In this document: one piece after another, positions 10,085 through 20,151 of the stretch
Position numbering within the stretch: position 1 is the first letter of the stretch
Layout of the letters: the number at the start of each line of letters is the position of its first letter
Source of the DNA: Azolla caroliniana
Lineage: Eukaryota > Polypodiophyta
Reading direction: 5' to 3'
Length of the DNA stretch: 64,000 bases
Assembly (NCBI GenBank): GCA_043228905.1
Contig: JBHGNT010000002.1
Span: 6,882,001-6,946,000 of the forward strand
Translations under genes and position numbers: made by a program
The notes under the pieces: model-generated
Told to the model about the DNA's origin: nothing
The model's input: only the letters and a program-made list of their open reading frames with translations
Databases searched by the model: none

Positions 10085-10330
10085 CCCTTATGAAATCTTG
10101 TTGATCGCAAGTCTCGTCTTCTTGACATATCGGACCTCTATATGTTTTGATGCCAAATGATGCATCAAATGCTTTGCCAAAGAGATATCATAATAATTAT
10201 CACTATATAGTGTTGGAGCTGAATTTGAATTGGTTTATCGAAACATGCCAACTAGTTGACTAAGCCAAAATTCTTCCTTAGCTACATTAGATGCATGTAC
10301 ATATTCTGGTCGATTGAGTTCCGGTCCAAG
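10085..10330 (-). pseudogene. Copia RNase H remnant
   Basis: Too broken for a long frame, but on the minus strand it reads PEYVHASNVAKEEFWLSQLV, then LYSDN, LAKHLMHHLASKHIEVRY and a stop, all C-terminal copia RNase H blocks (the AEY motif is PEY here). It is followed by a G-run (10081-10088, GGGGGGG on the minus strand) that would be the polypurine tract. It belongs to a copia family not otherwise present in the window. Confidence 0.7.
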
Positions 10331-10349
10331 GACCGATGTTGGTGTTTAT

Positions 10350-10980
10350 TGTTGGGAAAACAACTCCCTCCAAATGCGAAGATTACGAGCCGAATCGAAT
10401 TGGGAGTAGACAGGAATTTCAGCCGACGCCAAAAATCGACAAATTGAATAATCAATTTAATAGTTGATTCGGAGGACTATATTTGTAAATAGTCTAAATA
10501 TGCCCCATATGGGCTATATCTGTAAATAGCTAAAAAGTTGTATAAGTATATCTCGACTGAAAATTGAACGACCGAAAATTGACAAATTGAATAATCGATT
10601 TAATTGCCGATTTGGGGGACTATATTTGTAAATAGTCTAAATGTGCTCCATGTGGGCTATATCTGTAAATAGCCAAAAAGTTGTATAAGTATATATGCAA
10701 CTAGGGCAGACTTTATGTTACAGTGTGTGTGAGTCATTATTGTTGTATAGTTACATTGTGTAGTTGCCTCTGTAACTCTGAGAGAGAGTGAATGAGTGAG
10801 AGTTAGTGAATGTTTGCTTTGTAACCGTCTATTTGTTTGACGAAAAATATCTCGAGGTCATTGCCTTCTTATTGTACCTCCACTCGACATAGTGATTTAG
10901 TTTGGAGTCTGTGGACTCCACGTGTTTTTCCCATTCGGGTTTTCCACGTTAAAATTCTTGTGTCTTTGTTACTTGTTGAG
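10350..10980 (+). repeat. Copia LTR-like sequence with an internal tandem duplication
   Basis: Begins TGTTGGGAAAACAACTCCCTCC, the start typical of the local copia LTRs, and contains the TTTTTCCCATTCGGGTTTTCC block found near their ends. An internal segment of about 115-140 bp is duplicated (about 10434-10546 and 10576-10692). The 3' border is uncertain. A degenerate telomere-like run, AAACCCTAAACCCTAAACC, follows at 11047-11065. Confidence 0.65.
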
Positions 10981-11087
10981 TGGACAAGCTCAACCTGATC
11001 TAGATCGGCTAAATAAGCCAGAGCCGGATCGGTATCCAGATTGGAGTTAAACCCTAAACCCTAAACCTTAATACAACGTTGATGGCT

Positions 11088-12410
11088 CCATCAATAGGTA
11101 CAAGGCATGGTTAGTGGCCAAGGGCTACACGCAACAACACGGCATCGATTACGATGAGACGTTTGTGTTGGTTGCAAAGATGACGATTGTCTGTGTTTTG
11201 CTTGTGGTGGCAACAACGAAGGGGTGACATCTACATCAAATGGAGGTAAAAGTTGCATTCCTGTAAGGTGATCTTGAAGAGCAAGTGTATATGGTTCAAC
11301 CCCCCAGATTTCAGTCCAGATTGAATACATTGGTGGTGTGCTGATTGAAGAAGTCCCTCTACAAACTCAAGCAAGCCCCGCGCACCTGGAACACGAAGAT
11401 CACACAGAGCCTGTGTTGGGTGGGGTTTGTTCCGTGGAAATCGGACTCTTCACTTTTTCATCTGGCAAGGTCATCGCCGGTGAGCATATTATTCTATGTG
11501 GATGATCATGTCATCGTCGTGCCAATCTGGACAAAATCGGCCACGTCAAATCCCAGCGCACGGCACATTTGGGGACCTTCATTACTTCCTCGGGATCGAA
11601 GTGATCCACACCCCATAAGGCATACTAATCAGTCAACGCCATTATGTGTTGAGTACGCTCTTCAAATTTGGTATGACGGAATGCAAATCCGTCTCGACTC
11701 CTCTAGACCGGAATGTGAAGCTTCGCCTTGACTTTGGAACGACATACGACCCGAAAAGGTTCCGATAGATAGTCGGAAACCTTATCTATCTGACCATCAC
11801 CCGACCGGACCTCAGTTATCTGATTGGATTGATCAGTCAATTTATGCGTGCACCGAATCCTGAGGTACGTCAGCAGCACTAAGGCCAGGGAGTTGTTGTA
11901 TCGGACCAGTGTAGCTGAACAACTTGTCGGCTACACGGATGCCGATTGGGCAGGAAATGTCGGCAACCGTAGGTCTATATCCTGATACGTATTTTCACTT
12001 GGAAGCATTGCGATCGCCTGGAGCAATAAGAAGCAACCGACAATAGCATTGTGAAGGAGCGGTTTCTCGATATGCGAAGCCATATGGCTCAAGAGGCTCT
12101 TGAAAGATCTATGAGTGGAGATGTCTGATCCGACGATGATCTATTGTGACAACCTCAACAGCATCCAGTTGGCAAAGAACCCCGTATTTTACACCCGAAC
12201 TAAGCACATCGAGGTGCACTATCATTTTGTCCGAGAGCGCGTTCTCTCCGGTGAAATGGAACGGTTGCATGTTCCGACAGATCAACAAGTGACCAATATC
12301 TTCACCAAACCCCTCGGCTTAGACAAGTTGCAGCAATTTTCCGGTTTAGGGTTTAGGGCCGGAGCATTGAAGTACTTGTCAATACTTTTGTCAGTCCTTT
12401 GAAGGACTTG
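11088..12410 (+). pseudogene. Copia family 3 remnant (RT to RNase H)
   Basis: Plus-strand pieces: RYKAWLVAKGYTQQHGIDYDE (RT start) near 11094, KKSLYKLKQAPRTW at 11345, FYVDDHVIV at about 11490 (catalytic YVDD kept), and RNase H at 12115-12402 with YCDNLNSIQLAKN and TRTKHIEVHYHFVRE. Frames change several times, so it is dead. The family is distinct from the other copia copies here. The 250 bases after it (12403-12650) are AT-rich with no gene. Confidence 0.85.
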
Positions 12411-12649
12411 TATAAAAATTGTTATGTAGGACATTGTATGTACGGAGAGTGTTTTAATGTTTTTGGAATATACATGTTTCTATCTTGTATTCTAACTCTG
12501 TCTCTCCTGTGAAAGGTTTCCATTAAACATGTGTCTGCATTCTTCACCTATTTGGACGAGCCAGTTTTGTCTTAGCTTCCGCAATCGTATTCTTTTACAT
12601 TAATTTTCTTCGTTTTCTGTTTGAGCATTGTCTTAATCGTGTTCTTTGC

Positions 12650-13975
12650 AACTATGTGGATACGAAGTCACATGTCGGCTCACAATACTTCATGACCTTT
12701 ATTGATGACCATAGCTGGAAGTTGTGGGCTTCCGTGCTGAAGACCAAGGACCAGGTGTTGTTGGTCTTCAAGGAGTTCCAAGCGAGAGTTGAGAGAGAAA
12801 CCAGACGGAAGGTGAAGGCGGTTCGGATGGATAATGGCGGTGAATATAGAGACAGTTTGAAGACAACTGTCAGTCGCAAGGTATCCAACTAGAGTACACC
12901 ATGCCGAAGATACCAGATTTAAACGGGCTAACCAAGAGGATGGACTAGACCATCATGGAGAGAGTCTAAAGTATGCTTGTCAAGATACCAAAGATCTTCT
13001 AGGTTGAGGCATTGATGATTGTTGTTTATGTGAAAAACATATCACCCTCAATACCCTTGGATCGAGATGTTCCACAAAGAGTGTGGACCGGCAAAGACGT
13101 GTCGTACTAACATCTAAGGGTGTTGGGTTGTCTTGCCTACGTGCATGTTGCAAAGGACCAAAGAGGAAAACTGGATCCAAAAACTCGGCCATGCATATTC
13201 CTGGGGTACGGTGAGGATGAGTTAGGCTACCGGCTTTGGGACCTAGGTGACAAGAAGGGTGATTCAGAGTCGAGATATCATCTTTATGGAAGAAAAGATG
13301 ATTGCCGACGAGGAGATGGAAAATAGGCCTCCAACTACCGATTTGAACCGAGTTTATGATCGGTCAAATCGACCAAAGCCGGATAGGAAGCAGTCAACAA
13401 AGTCAAAAGCCGACTGAGGAACAAGGGGAGTCAGTCAAAAGAAGATAGTCAGGAGAATGAGGAGCCGACCAAAGAGGTCGAACAGGAGCCAACTGCATCA
13501 AATGGAGGTAGGAGATATCTTATTAGAGAGAGAAGAGCCCTCGGTAGATTTCCGGATGAAGAACATGTACTCTTAACCGATGAGGGGGATCCGGGAAGCT
13601 TCGAGGAAGCTAAGAAAGATGCCCACAACCGAGAGTGGTTGAGTGCCATGCAAGTTGAGATGGATTCCCTACATGAGAACCATACGTACGAGTTGACACA
13701 GTTGCAGAAAGGAAAGAAGGCACTCTGGAACAAGTGGGTGTACAAGTAGAAACCGGGAGATGGCGAGAATCCATCCAGATTCAAAGCCCATATTGTAGTG
13801 AAGGGCTTCCAATAGAAAAAGGATGTGCATTTTGACAAAAAAAATTCCCCGATGGTGAAGATGACATCCATCCGGATGGTGATGAGCATAGCTGCCATCA
13901 TGGACCTCGAAGTGAAGCAGCTAGATGTCAAGACGACCTTCTTGCATGGAGATGTCGAAGAAGACTACACCGCCA
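12650..13975 (+). pseudogene. Copia family 1 (copy b): integrase to RT start
   Basis: Begins inside the integrase core (VGSQYFMTFIDDHSWKLW, VRMDNGGEYRD at 12656-12892), passes through the linker (AYVHVAKDQRGKLDPKTRPC at 13120-13326) and reaches RT up to the LHGDVEE block at about 13960. There the sequence switches abruptly to copia family 2 gag. RNase H of family 1 seems to resume near 16845. Many stops are present. Confidence 0.85.
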
Positions 13976-16390
13976 AGCTCAAGAGCATTTGCGACTCGCT
14001 TGGCTCCATCAACATAAACATCGATGAAGACGAGATGGTTCAAGTATGCTTGGGTGGCCTCGCACAATGATTCAACCCATTAAGGACGGAAATCTTGACA
14101 AGAGATAACCCTCCTTTGTTCTTCGATCTTCAATCAAGCTATTGGTTGAAGAGAACCACATCCGAACCAAGACCAAGACGTCGAAAGGACAAATGTTCTT
14201 CTCGAATTCGGATGGTGGCCAAGGATGAGGTCGAGGCAGTAGAAGAGGTCGATTGAACCCATCACATGAAGGGAACTCAAAACTTCGACAACAAGACGGA
14301 AACCATCGAGGAACCTTCAGAAGAAGGGGGAGTTTTCATGCCGAACAAGGACGGCAAACGAGGCCCGCTACTTGCAACTATTGTGGCAAAATCGGCCATC
14401 ATAAAGAGGAGTGTCGGAAGAAGAGAAGTGATTCGGCTTCAACAAGCTGACAACTCACAAATTACGCCACCAACTCTGAATACGACGACAAGGTGGGCTA
14501 TTCGTAATGACACATAGAGCGAACTTTATGACGGCCTCCGACTCCACGAGCATCTCCAACTCGGAAGATGTGTGGTTCGTCGACTCCAGTGCCTCTCATC
14601 ATATGACATCACACCAAGAATGGTTTTGTGACTTAAGAATGCCGGATCAATCTGGCTTCATAAAGACGGGAGACGATACCACACATCCCATTCAGCACAT
14701 TGGCAACATTCCATTCGGCAACGATGGCCAAAATAATTGCATCAAGAATGCCTTGCACGTGCCCACAATAACAAAGAGTTTGGTCTCAGTCAGCCAAATC
14801 GTGGAGAAAGGCATGCAAGTTCGTTTCAACAATGAAGGATCTTCATCGAGAAAGATGGTGGACTCAAAACTAAAGGACAGAGAGACGATCAAATGTTTAT
14901 TCTCGATTCGAACGAGGTGAAATCGGTCATGTATGCCAAAGGTCTCAAAACCGAGATGAGCATCAAGTTGTGGTACAAAAGAATTGGCCACATAAACCTC
15001 CAACGGCTTCGAGCGATGCAATCAAAGGGAGTCTTCATTGAACTTCCGGCCTTTGAGTCGAAACGAGTCAACTGAGTGTACGAAGCATGTCAACTCGGCA
15101 AAAAACATCGACTCCCATTCCCGAAGGAGTGCTACGTAAGCAAAGGCCTCCTCTACGTCATACACTCGAATGTATGGGGACCGACTCAAACGCTGACGAT
15201 CGACGGATGCCAATACTACATCGCCTTCATCGACGACTACTCTCGCTACACATGGATCTTCCCGATGAAGAAGAAGAACGAAGTGCTCTCCCACTTCCAA
15301 AAGCTCAAGGGCCAAGTCGAAAAGGAAACCCGTTGGCATAGTCGATGCTTACGATCGGATGGAGGCAAGGAGTACTTCTCCGACGAATTCACCTCCTACC
15401 TCCAAAGGTGAAGGCATCCGGAGAGAATTCTCATGCCGAAACACATCCCAACAAAATGGAGTAGCCGAAAGGAAGAATCGGCACATAATTGAGGTAGCAC
15501 GCGCTATGACGAATGAGAAGTCCATGCCAAACTTCTATTTAGCCGAAGCGGCATCCACGGCCGTCTATCTCATGAATCGATGCACCACCAATGGAGGACA
15601 TGAGCTAATTCCATAAGAGCTCCTTGTTGGAAGGAAGCCAATCATGATGCACCTCAAGGTGTAAGAAGCATTGCGAATGTACGCATCCCGAATGAAAACC
15701 GACACAAGACTGACGAGAAGTTGGAGAAATGTATCCTCGTAGGATACTCGCTAGAGAAGAAGGCATACAAGTGCTTCAACCCTTCGACCCGAGCGGTTTA
15801 GGTGAGTCGAGACGTAGTCTTCGACGAATCAACATCTTGGTATAAGCCCGATTCGGCTCCATCCGACCTGATCGAGGAAGAGATGAACATCAACTCGGAT
15901 GACGATATTCTAGCATTCCAAGCACGACTCGACCAGGGGCCGGATCGGACAAAGGTAAAGGTAAGATGCCCAAATACGAAGTTGATCACCCCGACGATAG
16001 TGACTCGGATGTGTCGACTCGCTCACTAGACAATGAGTTTGGTGTACCTATCATGTGGACACCCAGACTAAAGAAAGCACTCACGTTAACAAGCTAAAAA
16101 CTTTGACACTCATCTAGAGAGAAGAACCTCGTCACTCAACTCGGCTACAATGAGTATATGGCCCATCATTATGCCTTCGTGATGAAGGTAGCGGCCGAAC
16201 AAGAGCCCGAGAGCTCTACAGAAGTGGCTCGTGACCCACAATGGGTGGAAGCAGTCGGCCTTCACCCACTTCACACTACAAACCGTCATCATCGGCTTGA
16301 GGGGGAGGAACCGAGAGTCCCTCGGAAAGGCTAAAGCCGACGAAAGCCAAAGCGAATGTCGGACGCCTCACACTTGAGCTTGAGGGGGCG
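13976..16390 (+). mobile_element. Copia family 2 (copy a), 5'-truncated internal region
   Basis: Starts mid-gag (ICDSLGSINININIDEDEM-type block), matching 62660-62760. It continues with a zinc knuckle CNYCGKIGHHKEEC (14253-14450), a protease VWFVDSSASHHMT (14570-14612), and an integrase with HINLQRLRAMQSKG, a FIDDYSRYTW block and LRSDGGKEYFSDEF (second Asp), followed by QQNGVAERKNRH (Glu) at 15359-15616. RT is not recognisable; the 15620-16340 segment reads as integrase C-terminus and RNase H-side debris. The protease has DSS in place of DSG. Ends at a GAGGGGG polypurine tract (16382-16390) before the LTR. Confidence 0.85.
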
Positions 16391-16821
16391 TGTTGAGATA
16401 TCAAGCTCAACTAGATTTAGTTAGCTAGTCAACACACGTAACTTAGTAGTTACCTAGATAGAATCTAGTTAGTGTGTTGACCTTAAAGCCTTAAATAGGA
16501 TTTTGTACTTGAGTGGGGTACATTGTAGATCCTCCACTCCCATGTTCATTTAATATAGGACTTAGACCTTTGTACCTATATTCTACTCACACATGTGCAC
16601 CTTTGCATATGAGATGTATATACCTCATTGTGGGTATTTCTGTATTTGATGATGCTTTTTAATATACACTCTCGTTAATCATCCCCCATTTTTTACATTA
16701 TTGTTCAAAAGTGTATCTTCCTCTCACACACATACACACACATATCACATAACCTTCCGTTGCTTAACTACTCACATAATTAGTCACTAATTAACCCTAG
16801 TTAATTACCTAATTATTAACA
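16391..16821 (+). repeat. 3' LTR of copia family 2 (copy a)
   Basis: Starts TGTTGAGATATCAAGCTCAAC, directly after a GAGGGGGCG purine tract, and resembles the 5' LTR at 61734-62117. The end (…TTATTAACA, 16821) is my best guess from similarity and could be earlier, near 16700, where TTTTTTACA also occurs. Confidence 0.7.
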
Positions 16822-16839
16822 CCCATATTAGAAGTTTTA

Positions 16840-17022
16840 CTGACTCAGACATGTCGGCTAATGTGGATACCAACTGGTTCACGTCTGAAATGTGATGACA
16901 TATTGTTGAAATAGCAGTCCCTCCAAATGGGAACCGGTCAAGCCAGAGCGGACGAGTCAGAGGAAGAAGCCACATCGGATGAATCCAGAAGGCATCCGGA
17001 AATCGGACCGAATGGATCAGGA
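16840..17022 (+). pseudogene. Copia family 1 RNase H scrap and LTR start
   Basis: FTDSDMSANVDTN at about 16845-16885 is the copia RNase H block seen in the intact element. After it, TGTTGAAATAGCAGTCCCTCC (16904 on) looks like an LTR start. The LTR breaks off near 17022, where Gypsy-B begins in the middle of RT. Confidence 0.65.
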
Positions 17023-18469
17023 CAGGAATAGGTATGCTCTTCCCCTTATCTCAAGTCTTTTAGAACGGATCAATGGTGCCAGGTTCTTCACGAAGATCGA
17101 CTTACGGGGAGCATATAACCTCGTACAGATCCGACCAGGAGACGAATGGAAGACCGCGTTTCGCACCAGATATGGGCACTTCGAGTATACGGTCATGCCG
17201 TTCGGCCTCACTAATGCACCGACAGTCTTCCAGCACATGGCTAATGATATATTCCGAGATCTATTGGATGATTGTTTGATCATCTATTTGGATGATCTAC
17301 TGGTTTATTCAAAGACCCAAGAAGAACATGATTCTCATGTATTATTAGTACTAAAACGACTTCGAGAACATGGTCTGTATGCAAAGTTGGAAAAATGTAA
17401 TTTCGGGTGCAACCAAGTGGAATTTCTCGTCTACATCATTTCGTCAGAAGGCATCTCCATGGACCCAGCTAAGGTCAAAACGGTGGTAGAATGGCAGACT
17501 CCACGTTCGGTGCGGGATGTGCAATGCTTCCTAGGCTTTGCCAATTTTTACCGGAAGTTCATACAAGATTACTCAAAGATCGTTCTACCTCTCACACAAC
17601 TTACCAGGAAGGGACAACCGTTCATTTGGTCTGAAGAAACGGACGTGGCTTTCGAGAGTCTTAAAAAGGCATTTACATCGGCTCCAATTCTAGCTCATGT
17701 CGATCTGGAAAAACCATTTATTATCGAAGCTGACGCATCAGATTTTGCATTGGGGAGCATTCTGTCACAACAAGGGAATGATGAGAAGCTACATCCTGTG
17801 GCTTTTCACTCACGCAAGTTTGACGCCGCCGAAATCAACTACGAAATTCATGATAAGGAGCTATTGGCAATAGTGGATTCTTTTATGCAATGGAGGCATT
17901 TTCTGGAGGGATCCTCTCATCCTGTCACCGTATTTAGTGACCACAAGAACCTTGCCTACTTTCAGGATGCTCGTGTGTTGAATCGACGTCAAGCTCGGTG
18001 GGCCCACTTCCTCACACGTTTCAACTTCAAAATTACATATCTTCCGGGGAAGCACCAAGGGAAGGCCGATGCATTATCACGGCGTTCGTACCTAGCACCC
18101 CGTCCCGGCGAGCCAGCTTTCGATAACCAAAAACAAGTCATCTTGGGACCGGCACGACTACAAGCAACAAAGATCTTTGACATGCCCGTGGATTCTCGCG
18201 TTATCGATACCATACGCGAAGACTTGAAGACAGATGCGTTCGCCCAAGCTATACTAGCACAAATTGATCCCTCTCGAGCGTCGTGTTCACAGTCGCAACC
18301 ACCAGGTACGGACTATCGGCAATTCAAATACCATGATGGATTACTCTTCTTTAAAGAACTTTTGTATGTTCCTAATGGTTCTTGCCGCCTTCAAGTAGTA
18401 CAAAACTGTCATGACACATATATAGCTGGGCATTTTGGTAGTACTAAAACACTACATTTAGTACAATGA
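17023..18469 (+). pseudogene. Gypsy-B RT and RNase H
   Basis: One long open frame of about 480 residues covers RT from NRYALPLI onwards: FFTKIDLRGAYN, MPFGLTNAPTVFQ, IIYLDDLLVYS (catalytic Asp pair), then RNase H with FIIEADASDFALGS and HDKELLAIV, tether, and the start of the integrase zinc domain (HDTYIAGHFGSTKT). A stop closes it at 18467-18469, at the same site as in Gypsy-A. The first third of RT, protease and gag are missing. The reading from 16979 starts in unrelated upstream sequence, so its first residues are not part of the gene. Confidence 0.9.
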
Positions 18470-18487
18470 TCAATCTAGTGGCCCTGT

Positions 18488-19718
18488 ATGCGACAATTTG
18501 TCGAGGATTTTGTTCGGACTTGTGATACATGCTGCAGAGCGAAAATGTCAAGGCATCATCCATATGGTTTATTAGAACCATTACCAATTCCAAGCAAGCC
18601 GTGGCAATCCATGGCTCTAGACTTCATCACAAATCTTCCAATCTTTAAGGGGTTCAATGCGATTCTAACGGTGGTCGATTGATATACGAAGATGGCTCAT
18701 TTCTTGCCATGTACTAAGGAGATCTCCAATGAAGACACTGCCGAAATTGTCATGCGTGAAGTATGTCGGCATCATGGACTTCCCGATAGTATCATTAGCG
18801 ACCGTGGACCCCAGTTCGTGTCAAAATTCTGGAAGCACCTTTTTAACATGCTCAAGGTCACTTGTAACCTCTCCTCCGGCTACCACCCACAAACCGACGG
18901 CCAAGCCGGACGAACCAATCAAACGCTGGAGCAGTATCTGCGGTGCTTTCTCAGCTATCATCAGGATGACTAGGCAGATATTCTCCACTTCGCCGAATTT
19001 GCCTATAACAACTCTATCCATGCATCCACTAAAGTTACGCCATTTTATGCTTATACGGGATGTCACCCCCGGTGGAGTGTACTTGAAACCCCAGAGGTGT
19101 CCACAAATCCGTACGCGGAGGATCGTTTGGAGCAGTTACGCAAGATACAAGCGGATTTATCTACTCATCTCCAGCAAGCTCAACAAACACACAAGGTCTA
19201 CGCGGATCGTCATCGACTTCCATCCAATTTTAATATTGGAGATCGGGTGTGGCTGCTACGACGACACATCAAGACTACTCGTCCATGTGAGAAGTTAGAT
19301 TATCGGCGATTAGGTTTCTTTCCGTATTATTGGAAAGATTAATAATGTCGCTTTTCGTCTCGATTCGCCTCCTCAACTTCGGATACATCCGGTGTTTCAT
19401 AGTTCTCTCCTTGAACCCTACCATGAGAGCACCATCCCAGGACGTCTTATCCAACCTCCACCCCCGATCGAGCTTGAAGATGGGCCGGAGTACGAGGTTG
19501 CCGTCATCCTTGATTCCAAGATTGTTCGCAACAAGCTCTACTATCTAGTCGTTTGGCTAGGCTATAGCCCCAGCGAACGTACTTGGGAACCGATCGAGAA
19601 TGTGACCAATGCTCGTGCTCTTCTTGAAGACTTCCATCGTCAATATCCACACAAACCAGGTCCTCAATCCAAGACGACTCGTGACACTCGTCGTTTTAAA
19701 GGGGGGATAGTGTCATGA
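18488..19718 (+). pseudogene. Gypsy-B integrase and chromodomain
   Basis: Pieces in order: VEDFVRTCDTCCRAK (zinc domain), LDFITNLP (Asp), SIISDRGPQF (Asp), HPQTDGQAGRTNQ (the Glu of the usual VERTNQ is Gly here), then after a TAG the C-terminal domain, and a chromodomain at 19392-19718 with YEVAVILDSK, VWLGYSPSERTWEPIENV and FHRQYPHKPGP. The chromodomain is longer and better preserved than in Gypsy-A, with the aromatic cage positions (Tyr, Trp, Trp) visible. The stops after VVD and QDD are shared with Gypsy-A. Confidence 0.9.
19698..19710 (+). promoter_or_regulatory. Polypurine tract of Gypsy-B
   Basis: AAAGGGGGGATAG immediately before the LTR at 19711, identical to the Gypsy-A tract. Confidence 0.85.
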
Positions 19719-19993
19719 TATGGCAAGACTCGAACCCATGACCTTAGGTTATATGGGTTGAGCTCTTGACCATTGTAATACGTAGGATATTATTTTGATT
19801 TACATTTTATTATAGGAAATTAGTGTATATTCCAGATTTCTCTGGAACATTCTAGAAGTTTCAGGATTACTCCTAAAAACACTATAAAAGAGGGCACTAA
19901 GCATTATATTGAACCAAATTGGTTCAACGCCAGTCTTAAGCCTTTTAGCCACCATTGTATATTCTCTTCATATAATACATATCTTTCTTATCA

Positions 19994-20051
<58 letters not shown>

Positions 20052-20151
20052 GCTCACTTCTTCCTTCTCTCAAAGAAGTTCCACACCTCTCATAGTACTA
20101 ATCCTTCGTTTAGTACTAATTCCTTCTCTGTCTCAAGTACTGTTCCTGACA
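19711..20151 (+). repeat. 3' LTR of Gypsy-B
   Basis: 441 bp, TGTCATGATATGG...GTTCCTGACA. TATAAAAGAGGG at about 19883-19894 is the TATA box, and ATTGAACCAAATTGGTTCAA about 30 bases further on is the likely transcript start and self-priming partner. A long CT microsatellite (about 19996-20046) is expanded compared with the other two LTRs. Confidence 0.92.

Larger units (their letters stand above)
17023..20151 (+). mobile_element. Gypsy-B: 5'-truncated copy of the Gypsy-A chromovirus
   Basis: Homology to Gypsy-A starts abruptly inside RT (AGGAATAGGTATGC) and runs through RNase H, integrase and chromodomain to a 3' LTR ending at 20151. It is inverted relative to Gypsy-A. The outer flank CTAGC (20152-20156) is the reverse complement of the flank of the Gypsy-A 5' LTR (GCTAG, 8421-8425), consistent with the two having been the two ends of one insertion before a recombination. 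Confidence 0.92.

Noticed and set aside
19996-20060. Ser/Leu-repeat protein from the CT tract
   Set aside because: Translation of a microsatellite; the same holds for 40021-40070, 56660-56706 and 56811-56840.
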